DNA of 64,000 nucleotides, from the NCBI RefSeq assembly GCF_000688255.1, contig NZ_JHYS01000012.1, positions 1 to 64,000 of the forward strand, in the 5' to 3' direction. The stretch's first letter is position 1. Each line of letters opens with the position of its first letter. The notes under the pieces were generated by a model that made no database searches, had not been told where the DNA came from, and was given only the letters and a program-made list of their open reading frames with translations. Position numbers and translations under genes: made by a program. This document shows positions 9,231 through 19,475 of the stretch, in pieces. Origin of the DNA: Simplicispira psychrophila DSM 11588. GTDB lineage: Bacteria > Pseudomonadota > Gammaproteobacteria > Burkholderiales > Burkholderiaceae_C.

Positions 9231-9281
9231 AGACAAAAAATGGCTGTAGCCCAATAAACACAAGCGCTGATAGCTATGAAA
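9231..9281 (-). repeat. Dispersed AGCTAT..AGCGC repeat, copy e
   Basis: Minus-strand sequence AGCTATCAGCGCTTGTG, spacer, GGGCTACAGCCATTTTT. The ATG of the next glycosyltransferase (9276) lies inside the repeat end (GATAGCTATGAAA), so the repeat supplies the start codon region. Confidence 0.6.
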
Positions 9282-11783
9282 ATTGCACTGATTGCCCCGA
9301 GTGGGGTGCCCTTTGTCGTGGGCGGGGCGGAGAAGTTGTGGTGGGGCCTGAGTGGCCATGTCAACCGCCACACGCAGCACGCGATGGAGTTGATCAAGCT
9401 GCCGTCGCCAGAACAAGATTTTTGGCAGATTGCCGCCAGCTATGAGCGCTGGAGCCTGCTGGACTTGAGCCACTTTGATGCGGTGATCTCGACCAAGTAC
9501 CCGGCGTGGATGGTGCAGCACCCCAACCATGTGGTGTATTTGCAGCACACGCTGCGCGGGCTGTACGACACCTACCCCAAAAGCATGGCGCGCCAGCCCG
9601 AGCGCTTGCCGCCGGCGCTGCAGGGGCTGTGGCGGCTGTTGCAAGCGCCGGGCTGTGAGCGGGCGTTGTTGCCGGAGATTTTTGCGCGGGTACGGGCGTT
9701 GCAACAGGACGCCAGCCTCGACCCCGAAGCGCTGCGGACTTTGACCGCCCTGCCCGGCCCACTGGTGCGGGCGCTGGTGCACAAGCTGGACGCGATTGCG
9801 CTGGCGCCGGGAGCGATTCAAAGGTATTTCGCTATTTCAGGGGTGGTGGCGCGGCGCGAGGGGTATTTTCCAGCCGGCGCGCAGGTGGAGGTGTTGCCAC
9901 ATCCGTCCAATTTAGAGGGTCTGCACGGCGGGCCGGCAGAGTTTGTCTTTACCGCCAGCCGGCTGGATGCGCCCAAGCGGCTGGATTTGCTGGTGCGCGC
10001 TTATCGGCGCAGCAGCACCACGGTGGCGCTGTGCATTGCTGGCGATGGGCCCGAAGCCGAGAACCTGCGCGCGCTGGCGGCGGGCGATGCGCGCATTCGT
10101 TTTGCTGGGCGGCTGAACGACGATGCGCTGGTGGAGCATTACAGCCGCGCGGCGTTGGTACCGTTCATTCCATTGGACGAGGACATGGGGCTGATCACGC
10201 TCGAAGCCATGGCGGCGGGCAAGCCGGTGCTGACGGTGAGCGACGCCGGCGGGGTGACCGAGTTTGTGCAGGACGGCGTCAATGGCCGGCTGGTGGCCCC
10301 CACCGAGGCAGCGCTGGCGCAAGCGCTGGACGAGATGCTGGCCGATCCGGCACGGCTGGCGCAGATGGGCGCGGCGGCGCAGCAGACGGCGGCGCAGGTG
10401 TCGTGGCAGCGCACGGCGCAGGGCTTGCTGGCGGCGGCGGAGCAGGGGCTGGCAGTAACTGCAGCCACGGCAGTAACGGCAGCCACGGCCGCCATCAGCA
10501 CCGCACCTGTGGCACAGCGGGCCAGGTCAGGGCGCCAGCGTTTGCTGGTGGTGAATACGTTTGGCGTGTATCCGCCGGACAACGGCGGCCGGAAGCGGCT
10601 GTTTTATTTGTCGCAGGGACTGGCGCAGTGGGCCGATGTGACGCTGCTGAACCTGGGGCCGGTGGGCAGTGCGGCGCAGGAGCGCTGCTTTGGCCCACAT
10701 TACCGCGAGGTGTGCGTGGCCGCGTCGGAGCGCTTTGAGCAGGCGGAGCACGCGCTGACCAAGGCGCTGCGGTGTTCGGTGACGGATATTGCGGCGCTGC
10801 TGTACCACGGCGAGTTGCGCGAGTTTCGCCAGGCGTTTGAGGTGCTGGCGGCGCAGGCGGATGTGGTGGTGGCGGCGCATGTGTATATGGCGCCGCTGGT
10901 GTTTGCGCTGTGGCAGGGGCCGGTGTGGTACGACGCGCACAACGTGGAGGCCGACATGAAGGCAGTGGTGCTGGGCGTGCCCTTGCCATCGCCCGAGGAT
11001 GCGCGCACGCCCCGGGCGCCGCTGGATTTGCGCGCGCCCGGGGCGGCGCAGCGGGCGGTGCAGCAGGTGGCGGCGGCAGAGGCGCAGTTGGTGCAGCGCG
11101 CCGAGCGGGTGTGGGCGGTGAGCGCGTCCAACCGCGAGCGGCTGGCGCAGTTGTATGGCCGCGCACCCGAGCGCATTGAGCTGGCACCCAATGGCACGCA
11201 GTTGCCCACCGATGCCTGGCTGGAGTCCGAGCGGCGCGCGGCACTGAAGCGCCAGCTGGGCTGGGGCGAGCGGCCATTGGCGCTGTTTGTGGCCAGTTAC
11301 CACGGGCCCAATCTGGTGGCGGCGGATACGGTGCTGGCGCTGGCGGCGCAGTGCCCGCAGTGGTCGTTTGCGCTGGTCGGCAGCATTTGTCAGCATGTGC
11401 AGGCACAGGCGCACCAGCAGCCCCTGGCGGCGAATGTGCGCGCGCTGGGGGTGGTGTCGGAGGGGGCGCTGACGGCATTGCTGCGCGCCGCCGATGTCGG
11501 ACTGAACCCGATGTCCAGCGGCTCGGGCACCAATCTGAAGATGCTGGACTATGCCGGCCACGGCCTGCTGGTGCTGAGCACGCCAGTGGGCGCACGCGGC
11601 CTGGCATTTGTGCCAGGTACGCATTATGTGGAGTGCGAGGCCAGCGACTTTGGCGCAGCACTGGCCGCCCTGGCGCCCCTGGTACCCGCGCCGCACCTGG
11701 CACTGCGCACGGCAGCGCGGGCCTTGGCCGAGCAGGTGTACGGCTGGGAGTCGATTGCCCGTGCGCTGGCGCCGGTGGTATGA
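9276..11783 (+). CDS. Double glycosyltransferase (two GT4-type domains fused)
   Basis: An 835-residue protein made of two complete GT-B glycosyltransferases. Residues 1 to about 385 form a GT4 enzyme (start MKIALIAPSGVPFVVGGAEK; nucleotide-sugar part FIPLDEDMGLITLEAMAAGK). Residues about 415-835 form a second one (LLVVNTFGVYPPDNGGRKR; VGLNPMSSGSGTNLKMLDYA). They are joined by a low-complexity AVTAATAVTAATAA linker encoded by a short tandem DNA repeat near 10452-10490. Two successive sugar additions by one polypeptide in surface glycan synthesis is the likely role. It is about twice the usual GT4 length. No stop or frameshift separates the halves. Confidence 0.82.
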   Translation: MKIALIAPSGVPFVVGGAEKLWWGLSGHVNRHTQHAMELIKLPSPEQDFWQIAASYERWSLLDLSHFDAVISTKYPAWMVQHPNHVVYLQHTLRGLYDTYPKSMARQPERLPPALQGLWRLLQAPGCERALLPEIFARVRALQQDASLDPEALRTLTALPGPLVRALVHKLDAIALAPGAIQRYFAISGVVARREGYFPAGAQVEVLPHPSNLEGLHGGPAEFVFTASRLDAPKRLDLLVRAYRRSSTTVALCIAGDGPEAENLRALAAGDARIRFAGRLNDDALVEHYSRAALVPFIPLDEDMGLITLEAMAAGKPVLTVSDAGGVTEFVQDGVNGRLVAPTEAALAQALDEMLADPARLAQMGAAAQQTAAQVSWQRTAQGLLAAAEQGLAVTAATAVTAATAAISTAPVAQRARSGRQRLLVVNTFGVYPPDNGGRKRLFYLSQGLAQWADVTLLNLGPVGSAAQERCFGPHYREVCVAASERFEQAEHALTKALRCSVTDIAALLYHGELREFRQAFEVLAAQADVVVAAHVYMAPLVFALWQGPVWYDAHNVEADMKAVVLGVPLPSPEDARTPRAPLDLRAPGAAQRAVQQVAAAEAQLVQRAERVWAVSASNRERLAQLYGRAPERIELAPNGTQLPTDAWLESERRAALKRQLGWGERPLALFVASYHGPNLVAADTVLALAAQCPQWSFALVGSICQHVQAQAHQQPLAANVRALGVVSEGALTALLRAADVGLNPMSSGSGTNLKMLDYAGHGLLVLSTPVGARGLAFVPGTHYVECEASDFGAALAALAPLVPAPHLALRTAARALAEQVYGWESIARALAPVV

Positions 11784-12396
11784 GGGAGTGCGGGATCTGA
11801 AGCTGATCGAGGGCGCGCAAGCGCTGCTGGTGTTGGGTGGTGAAGACCGCACCCAATGGCACCGCAGCCGCACGGCAGTGCGCTACTACCTGGCGTGTCG
11901 GGCAGCGGGCGTGGCGCTGCCGCGCCTGCTGGTGACCGGCGGCGCGCTGGTGCGCCAGCCTGGCACCGGCCAGGGGGTGGGCATGGGCATGGCGGCGGGG
12001 CTGACCGAAGCGGCGTGGATGGCGCGCTTTATGCAGGTGCAGGGCGTGCCGGCGGCGCATGTGCTGCAGGAAGCGCAGGCGCTGGACACGCTGGGCAATG
12101 TGGCGCTGGGCGGCGCACTGGCGGCGCGCCATGGGCTGCAGCGGCTGGTGGTCATATCGGACGATTTCCATCTGTGGCGCAGCAGCCAGTTGTTTGAGCG
12201 CGTCTGGGGCCACGCGCCCGCAGGCTGTGTGGGGACGGGCCATGCGGGCAGTTGGCGCCTGCGCTGGCGCGAGAAGCTGGCGTTTGCATTGCAAGTGGGC
12301 GCGCTGCGGCAAGCGGACGTAGCGCCGGGAGACAGCGCGGCGCATCTGGAGTTTTTAGCGGCGCGCGTAAGAAAACAACGGATACAGGATGTTTGA
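11761..12396 (+). CDS. YdcF / DUF218 family protein
   Basis: A protein of about 211 residues with the DUF218 fold: ALLVLGGEDRTQWHRSRTAV, PRLLVTGGAL, EAQALDTLGNVALG and VVISDDFHLWRSS. Members include ElyC and SanA and are linked to envelope polysaccharide or peptidoglycan precursor metabolism; biochemical activity is poorly defined. No ATG is suitable. I chose the GTG at 11761, with GGGAG nine bases upstream, overlapping the preceding gene by 23 bases; a GTG at 11788 is an alternative. It ends 3 bases before the acyltransferase gene, so the two are surely co-transcribed. Confidence 0.72.
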   Translation: MRWRRWYEGVRDLKLIEGAQALLVLGGEDRTQWHRSRTAVRYYLACRAAGVALPRLLVTGGALVRQPGTGQGVGMGMAAGLTEAAWMARFMQVQGVPAAHVLQEAQALDTLGNVALGGALAARHGLQRLVVISDDFHLWRSSQLFERVWGHAPAGCVGTGHAGSWRLRWREKLAFALQVGALRQADVAPGDSAAHLEFLAARVRKQRIQDV

Positions 12397-12399
12397 AAT

Positions 12400-13482
12400 A
12401 TGAAGAGTTTGAATGTGGCCCACATGCCGGCGCTGGACCATTTGCGTCTGCTGGCAGCGCTGCTGGTGTTTGCCTTTCATGTGTTCCATTTTTACTTTGG
12501 CCAGTGGCAGCCGGCGCCGTATGCGGCGGCGTTGGGTTTGATCACTGAGGGACACACCGGGGTGGCGCTGTTTTTTGTGCTATCGGGCTTTTTGTTCATG
12601 TGCATTGGTTTGCAGGGTGGCGAGATCCGCTATGGCGCGTTTATCCGCAATCGCTTTTTGCGCATTTTTCCGTTGTTTCTGTTTTTTTTCTTCATTGCCA
12701 TTTCGGTCGGGCGCGATGTGTTTCGGGCCGGCGATGTGTTGTATGTGTTTTTCTCGAATCTGGGGCAGGCACCGACCTCGGGCTCGTTCATTACCGGCGC
12801 GGCATGGACGATTTCGGTCGAGTTCACGTTCTATCTGGTGTTTCCGTTTTTGGCGCGCTTTGTACGCGCGGAGGGCGCGGGCTATTTGCTGCGCCTGATT
12901 GCGCTGATGGCGCTGGTCAAGCTGGCCGCCTATGGGGTGACGGAGCGGTCCACCCACATGTTTTATTCGACGCTGGTCGGGCGCTTTGACCAGTTTTTAT
13001 GGGGCATGTTGGCGGCAGTGCTGTGGACGCAGCACCGCGCTTGGTTTGAGCGCCATGGCCGGGTGCTGCTGGCGCTGGCAGTGGCGCTGGTGTGGGCAGC
13101 GACCAGCTGGCAGGCGCGTTTTGCCAGCCATTTCTCGCCCGATCCGCGCCAGGCGGCGTGGGTGGTGTGGGGCACGGTGGAGGCGCTGATGTGGTCAGCG
13201 CTGGTGCTGGGCTATGTCAGCGCGCGCATTGCCTGGCCAACGCCCGTGGCCCGTGCGCTGGAGCGCGGCGGGGAGTGGAGTTATTCGTTTTATCTGTGGC
13301 ACGGGCTGCTGTTGTACGTGCTGCAGCGCTACGTGGGTGTGTGGACGCCGTTTGGCTCGGTGGCGCTGAATGCGCTGGTCAATTTTGCAGTGCTGCTGCC
13401 GCTGGCGCTGGGCCTGGCGGCGCTGTCCTACACGACGATTGAGCGGCCGTTTTTGCGGCTGCGCGGCATGTACCGGCAGTAA
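12400..13482 (+). CDS. Membrane acyltransferase (acyltransferase 3 / OafA-like)
   Basis: A 360-residue protein with about ten membrane segments and the acyltransferase-3 features: LDHLRLLAALLVFAFHVFHF near the N-terminus with the catalytic-type His, GVALFFVLSGFLF, then RFLRIFPLFLFF. Members transfer acetyl or other acyl groups onto surface sugars across the inner membrane. Its place at the end of the rightward polysaccharide operon suggests O-acetylation of the glycan. The ATG at 12400 is 3 bases after the YdcF-type gene. It converges with the next glycosyltransferase. Confidence 0.83.
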   Translation: MKSLNVAHMPALDHLRLLAALLVFAFHVFHFYFGQWQPAPYAAALGLITEGHTGVALFFVLSGFLFMCIGLQGGEIRYGAFIRNRFLRIFPLFLFFFFIAISVGRDVFRAGDVLYVFFSNLGQAPTSGSFITGAAWTISVEFTFYLVFPFLARFVRAEGAGYLLRLIALMALVKLAAYGVTERSTHMFYSTLVGRFDQFLWGMLAAVLWTQHRAWFERHGRVLLALAVALVWAATSWQARFASHFSPDPRQAAWVVWGTVEALMWSALVLGYVSARIAWPTPVARALERGGEWSYSFYLWHGLLLYVLQRYVGVWTPFGSVALNALVNFAVLLPLALGLAALSYTTIERPFLRLRGMYRQ

Positions 13483-13507
13483 CGATGTTTCGGAGGCGCA
13501 CGGGCAC

Positions 13508-14665
13508 TCAGGCGGTGCGCAGTTGCCCATACACCTGCAGGGTGCGGTCCACGCAGCGTGCCCAGGTGAACTGGCTGGCGCGCTGCAAGCCGGCCATCCG
13601 CGCTTGGGCGCGCCAGGGGTCGTCCTGCAAGCCTTGGGCCAGAGCCGCGCTGAGGGCGGGGACATCGTGCGGGTCGATCTGCAGGGCGGCGTTGCCGACC
13701 ACTTCGGGCAAAGAGGAGGTGTTGGACGTGACCACCGGCACGCCTGAGGCCAGGGCCTCTAACACCGGCAGGCCAAAGCCTTCATACAACGAGGGGTAGG
13801 CAAACAAGCGCGCACCAGCGTAGAGCGCCGGCAGGTCGGCTTGAGCAACGTAGCGCAGGTAGTGCAGCCAACCAGCGCTGGCGGCGCGGGCCATGCGGGC
13901 ATGGGTGTTTTCGGAGCGCCAGCCGGGGCTACCGGCCATGACCAGCGGGTAGCGTACCCGCAGCGGCGCGGGCAGGCTTTCGTAGGCGTCGAGCAGGCGG
14001 TCAAGATTTTTGCGCGGCTCGATGGTGCCGACGTAGAGGCTGTAACCCTGCGCTTGCAGACCCAGGCGGGCCAGCACTGGGGCCAGTTCGGCCGCGCTGT
14101 GCGGGCGAAAGGCGGGGTTGGCGCCCAACGCGATGGCGGTGATGCGCTCGGGCGGGTGGCCAAAATGGGTGATCAGGTCTTGCCGGGCCGATGCAGAAAC
14201 GGTGATGACGTGGCTGGCGCGCTGCAGGCTGTCGGGCAACATGCGGCGCATGTAGTCGATGCGCGCCGGCGGGTGGAATTGAGGGTAGATGTGGTGCGAG
14301 AGGTCATGCACCGTGGTGACGGTGCGTCCGGCAAACGGTGGCAGAAAAAAGTTGGGCGAGTGGTAGATGGAGCCTTCCTGACCGCGCAGGCGCAGGCGTT
14401 GCAGGGTGGGCATCAGCAGGCGAAAGGCGCGCACGGCCGCCCGGTTGCCGGCGAGCTGGCTGCGCAGGCTGGGCCTTGCGGCGGGGGCGTTAGTTTCAGC
14501 GGTCAGCAGTTGGGGCAGCGCCAACCAGCGGCCCAAGGCAAAGTAGCGGATGCGCGCGAGGTCGGGGTGTTGCGGCAAGCCACGCGCCAATTCGAGGGTG
14601 TAGCGGCCAATGCCGGTGAGCGGCGCGCTGATGCTGTCGGCGCCGAGGATGAGATCGATGGCCAC
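13508..14665 (-). CDS. Family 4 glycosyltransferase
   Basis: A 385-residue GT4 enzyme. The N-terminus ADSISAPLTGIGRYTLELAR is the acceptor-domain loop common in mannosyl- and rhamnosyl-transferases. The C-terminal half has YVGTIEPRKNLDRLLDAYES and PSLYEGFGLPVLEALASGVP with the E..E nucleotide-sugar motif. The start codon is GTG at 14665. It lies 28 bases downstream of manC on the same strand, so a GDP-mannose or derived sugar donor is plausible (inference from context). Confidence 0.82.
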   Translation of the reverse strand: MAIDLILGADSISAPLTGIGRYTLELARGLPQHPDLARIRYFALGRWLALPQLLTAETNAPAARPSLRSQLAGNRAAVRAFRLLMPTLQRLRLRGQEGSIYHSPNFFLPPFAGRTVTTVHDLSHHIYPQFHPPARIDYMRRMLPDSLQRASHVITVSASARQDLITHFGHPPERITAIALGANPAFRPHSAAELAPVLARLGLQAQGYSLYVGTIEPRKNLDRLLDAYESLPAPLRVRYPLVMAGSPGWRSENTHARMARAASAGWLHYLRYVAQADLPALYAGARLFAYPSLYEGFGLPVLEALASGVPVVTSNTSSLPEVVGNAALQIDPHDVPALSAALAQGLQDDPWRAQARMAGLQRASQFTWARCVDRTLQVYGQLRTA

Positions 14666-14692
14666 AAAGAGTGAAAGAGTGCGCGCGAGGGA

Positions 14693-16162
14693 TTAAAGCG
14701 CTGTCGGCACGCGGCCGTAGGTGTCTTCAAAGCGCACGATGTCGTCTTCCCCCAGATAGCTGCCCGACTGCACTTCGATGATTTCCAGCGGCACTTTGCC
14801 GGGGTTCGCCAGGCGGTGGATGTGGCCCAGCGGGATGTAGGTGGATTCGTTTTCGCCCAACAAAAAGGTTTTGTCGCCGTTGGTGACTTGCGCCGTGCCT
14901 TTCACCACCACCCAATGTTCGGCGCGGTGGTGGTGCATTTGCTGGCTCAGGCTGGCACCGGGGTGGACAACGATGCGCTTGACCTGGAAGCGCTCGCCGC
15001 CGTCGATGCTGTCGTACCAGCCCCAGGGGCGGTGCACTTTGCGGTGGGTGTGGGTCAGTTCGCGCCCTTGGGTTTTCAGCTGGGCGACGATGTGTTTGAC
15101 GCTTTGCGTCTGGTTTTTGTCGGCAATCAACACCGCATCGGCGGTTTCGATGACGACGATGTTGTTCAGGCCGACGCCGGCAAGGGTGCGGTGGCTGGAC
15201 AAAAACAGCGAGTCACGGCAATCGTGCAGCACCGCGTCACCCACGGTGGCGTTGTTGTCGGCGTCGTGCGGCAACACGTCCCACAGCGCATCCCAGGCGC
15301 CCAGGTCGGACCAGCCGGCCTGCAGTGGCAGCACGCAAGCAGGAATGCACAGGTCAGGGCGCTGGGGCAGGCGCTCCATCACGGCGTAATCGATCGAGTC
15401 GGACGGGCAGGCGGCAAAGGCGTTGGCATTAGGGCGGACGAAATCGAGGTCACGCACGGCGTGCTGCATGGCTGCTTCGCAGGCTTGCAGGATGTCGGGG
15501 CGACAGGCGGCGATGGCACGCAGCCAGACGCTGGCGCGCACCATGAACAGGCCGCTGTTCCAGAGGTAGTCGCCCGCCTCGATGTAGGCGCTGGCAGTGG
15601 CGGCGTCGGGTTTTTCGGCAAAGCTGGTGATGCTGTAGCCACCCTGCGCTTGCGCTGCACCGCGTTGGATGTAGCCGTAGCCGGTTTCAGGCCGGTCGGC
15701 GACGATGCCGAAGGTGACCATGGCACCGCGTTCGGCGACGGCTTGCGCTTGCAACACGGCGGCGTGCAGAGCGGGGCGGTCGGTGACGACGTGGTCGGCC
15801 GGCATGGCCAGCAGCAGCGGGTCGGTGCCGTTGGCGCTGGCCTGCAGGGCGGCCAGGGTCAGCGCGGGCGCGGTGTTGCGGCCCGTCGGTTCCAGCACGA
15901 TAGCCGGGTTGTGCACGCCCACCGCAGCCAGCTGGCTGGCAGCCAAAAAGCGGTGCTCCACATTGCACACCACGATCGGCGTGGCCGACAGGCCGGCGCT
16001 GGCGGGCAGGCCGTGCAGGCGCAGAGCGGTGTCTTGCAGCATGGTGTGCTCACCGGCCAGCGCCAAAAATTGCTTGGGATAGGTTTCGCGCGACAGCGGC
16101 CACATGCGGGTGCCGGAGCCGCCGCACAGGATGACGGGGACGAGGGTGGAAGTCAGGGTCAT
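14693..16162 (-). CDS. manC: Mannose-1-phosphate guanylyltransferase / mannose-6-phosphate isomerase
   Basis: A 489-residue bifunctional enzyme that makes GDP-mannose from mannose-1-phosphate and, in its C-terminal cupin half, interconverts fructose-6-P and mannose-6-P. The guanylyltransferase signature is VILCGGSGTRMWPLSRE with FAEKPD downstream. The isomerase half has HRPWGWYDSIDGGERFQVKR and QMHHHRAEHWVVVKGTA with metal-binding His. The ATG at 16162 is in an ATGA overlap with the upstream DUF2304 gene. GDP-mannose feeds the glycosyltransferases of this locus. Confidence 0.92.
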   Translation of the reverse strand: MTLTSTLVPVILCGGSGTRMWPLSRETYPKQFLALAGEHTMLQDTALRLHGLPASAGLSATPIVVCNVEHRFLAASQLAAVGVHNPAIVLEPTGRNTAPALTLAALQASANGTDPLLLAMPADHVVTDRPALHAAVLQAQAVAERGAMVTFGIVADRPETGYGYIQRGAAQAQGGYSITSFAEKPDAATASAYIEAGDYLWNSGLFMVRASVWLRAIAACRPDILQACEAAMQHAVRDLDFVRPNANAFAACPSDSIDYAVMERLPQRPDLCIPACVLPLQAGWSDLGAWDALWDVLPHDADNNATVGDAVLHDCRDSLFLSSHRTLAGVGLNNIVVIETADAVLIADKNQTQSVKHIVAQLKTQGRELTHTHRKVHRPWGWYDSIDGGERFQVKRIVVHPGASLSQQMHHHRAEHWVVVKGTAQVTNGDKTFLLGENESTYIPLGHIHRLANPGKVPLEIIEVQSGSYLGEDDIVRFEDTYGRVPTAL

Positions 16163-16533
16163 GGTGTGGTGGAGGTGTCTGCGGAAGTGGGTACGCAAGG
16201 CGATGCGAGGCCGGCTTCCAGCAGCGCCAGGCGCTGGTTGAGGCGGCGCACGTCGCGCTCGATGCGGGTGTTGACCATGTCGGTGTGCAGCGCCTTGAGC
16301 AGCAGCAGCGCCGAGGCCAACAGCAGCAGCAGCGCCGGCGGGTAGCTGATGCCGGCGATGTGGGCCAGGTGATCAATCAGGCCGGGCCAGGCGCCCAGCA
16401 AGGCCGTCAGCGCAGCCACCAGCACCCAAAACAGGCCGTGCATCAGGTAGAGGCGGTCGCGCCGCACCAGCAACAGGATCAGGGCCGCAAGGCCCAGGCC
16501 GAGCAAGGTGGTGGTGAGTTGCAGTGGTGCCAT
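16159..16533 (-). CDS. DUF2304 small membrane protein
   Basis: A 124-residue protein with three hydrophobic helices ([60 protein letters not shown]) followed by a charged helix ([17 protein letters not shown]). This matches DUF2304, a family usually encoded beside polyprenyl-phosphate glycosyltransferases. Here it overlaps manC by four bases, and no GT2-type partner is adjacent. The frame is open far upstream, but the hydrophobic start at 16533 fits the family. Confidence 0.75.
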   Translation of the reverse strand: MAPLQLTTTLLGLGLAALILLLVRRDRLYLMHGLFWVLVAALTALLGAWPGLIDHLAHIAGISYPPALLLLLASALLLLKALHTDMVNTRIERDVRRLNQRLALLEAGLASPCVPTSADTSTTP

Positions 16534-16738
16534 GTGCGGGGGTCGTTTGGGTCTGTCTCGTTGCGCCAGGCAGGCCGGGCGGGAGCGGGACTCTGCAGCA
16601 CAGGGCGGCAGGGCCGGCCAAAAAACAGGGCGTTGCAGAGGCGTGGGAGGAAGGCTGGGATTGTATTCGCCACAGCTGCTGCGACCCCGCCAGGGCAGCT
16701 GCGGCGAGACGCTGAACAAGCTCTTACCCTGCCTTGCT

Positions 16739-16765
16739 CTTGAAAGGCCGATAAACGCCCTTATC
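16739..16765 (+). promoter_or_regulatory. Sigma-32 heat-shock promoter of groES-groEL
   Basis: CTTGAAA at 16739-16745, 12 bases of spacer, then CCCTTATC at 16758-16765. This matches the CTTGAAA / CCCCATNT sigma-32 consensus well. The groES start is 115 bases downstream. Confidence 0.75.
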
Positions 16766-16766
16766 A

Positions 16767-16793
16767 TTAGCACTCGATACCAGAGAGTGCCAG
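16767..16793 (+). promoter_or_regulatory. CIRCE operator (HrcA site)
   Basis: TTAGCACTC-N9-GAGTGCCAG, one arm perfect and the other with two changes from TTAGCACTC-N9-GAGTGCTAA. It directly follows the sigma-32 -10 element, so HrcA would block transcription start or early elongation. hrcA itself is not in the window. Confidence 0.85.
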
Positions 16794-16879
16794 CCAGCAC
16801 TGCCTGGTTGAATTTTGAGGAGTGCCTGGGTGTCCTGGGCATTTTTTGTGTAACCAACTTTTATACCGAGGAAATCGCA

Positions 16880-17170
16880 ATGAACCTTCGCCCCCTTGCT
16901 GACCGCGTGATTGTCAAGCGCATCGAAAGCGAAACCAAAACCGCCTCCGGCATCTTCATCCCCGACAACGCCGCTGAAAAGCCAGACCAAGGCGAAGTGC
17001 TGGCCGTCGGCCCCGGCAAGAAGAACGACAAGGGCGAGCTGGGCGCGATGAGCGTCAAGGTCGGTGACCGCGTGTTGTTTGGCAAGTACAGCGGCCAGAC
17101 CGTCAAGGTCGATGGCGACGAGCTGCTGGTCATGAAAGAAGACGACCTGTTTGCCGTCGTCGAGAAGTAA
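16880..17170 (+). CDS. groES: Co-chaperonin GroES
   Basis: A 96-residue protein ([20 protein letters not shown]) that caps the GroEL folding chamber. It carries the mobile-loop segment [15 protein letters not shown] and the C-terminal [10 protein letters not shown]. The length is standard. The ATG at 16880 follows GAGGAAAT. It is the first gene of the groES-groEL operon and is controlled by the sigma-32 promoter and CIRCE element upstream. A dispersed repeat lies between it and groEL. Confidence 0.97.
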   Translation: MNLRPLADRVIVKRIESETKTASGIFIPDNAAEKPDQGEVLAVGPGKKNDKGELGAMSVKVGDRVLFGKYSGQTVKVDGDELLVMKEDDLFAVVEK

Positions 17171-17175
17171 TTCAA

Positions 17176-17232
17176 ACGCTATTTAATTGATAGCTAATAG
17201 CGCTTACCGTATAAGCGCTAGACCCCTATTTA
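17176..17232 (+). repeat. Dispersed AGCTAT..AGCGC repeat, copy a
   Basis: GCTATTTAATTGATAGCTA, ATAGCGCTTACC, then AAGCGCTAGACCCC. It makes up most of the groES-groEL spacer and can form a hairpin through AGCGCTT/AAGCGCT. Confidence 0.65.
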
Positions 17233-17233
17233 A

Positions 17234-18904
<1,671 letters not shown>

Positions 18905-18973
18905 TTTGCCTGTGGTGCCTTCGGGGCAGGTCTTGCACCTGCCCTGAGCTCCCGGCCCTTGGGCCAAAAATCA

Positions 18974-19007
18974 AAAGCCCGCAGGTGTTGCAACCTGCGG
19001 GCTTTTT
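18974..19007 (+). terminator. Rho-independent terminator of groES-groEL
   Basis: AAAGCCCGCAGGTTG-type stem: AGCCCGCAGGT / ACCTGCGGGCT with a short loop, followed by TTTTTT. The flanking A tract makes it potentially bidirectional, serving the convergent PIN gene too. Confidence 0.9.
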
Positions 19008-19025
19008 TGTGGGCGTTTCGTTTAT

Positions 19026-19475
19026 TTACACCAGCGCGCTGCCTACATGGGTGCCGTAAGCCAGCAGGCGCTTGCGCAGGGCAATGACGGCTTTGTCTTT
19101 GCTCAGCAACACGGCGCGCTCCGCTACGGCGAGATCGAGGAATTTCTGGTCGTCGGCGTCGCGGCAGGTGGCGGGGATGCGGGGCGGGACAGGCAGGGTC
19201 TGCGTTTGTGCGTCAAAGGCCTGTAGCACGCTGGCCGGGGTCAAGTCGTAGAACGCCACCCGAGCAGCGATTTTTGGGTAACCCAACACGCGCACCAACT
19301 CTTCGCGCATCGCGGCAGTGGCCACCCAGCGCAGGGTTTTAGCGTGCAGCAACTCGCGCAGCAGCGCAGTGGCCGGGTCGCTGAACACCAGCAGGTCAAG
19401 AACCATGTTGGTGTCCAGCACCAGCGCGCGGGCGGAGCCCAAAGACTCCAGCGGCCAGCGCAACTCAACGCGCAT
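19026..19475 (-). CDS. PIN-domain ribonuclease (toxin-like)
   Basis: A 149-residue PIN-fold protein of the type annotated as a putative toxin-antitoxin component. The four acidic positions are visible: LVLDTNMVLD, MREELVRVL, CRDADDQKFLD and LLSKDKAV. PIN toxins cleave RNA using magnesium. No antitoxin gene is adjacent, so it may act alone or be regulated from elsewhere. The ATG at 19475 overlaps the end of the upstream methyltransferase gene by 11 bases; the frame continues upstream but without family sequence. Confidence 0.75.
   Translation of the reverse strand: MRVELRWPLESLGSARALVLDTNMVLDLLVFSDPATALLRELLHAKTLRWVATAAMREELVRVLGYPKIAARVAFYDLTPASVLQAFDAQTQTLPVPPRIPATCRDADDQKFLDLAVAERAVLLSKDKAVIALRKRLLAYGTHVGSALV

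Noticed and set aside
14816-16345. 509-codon plus-strand frame opposite manC
   Set aside because: Shadow of manC caused by high GC third positions.
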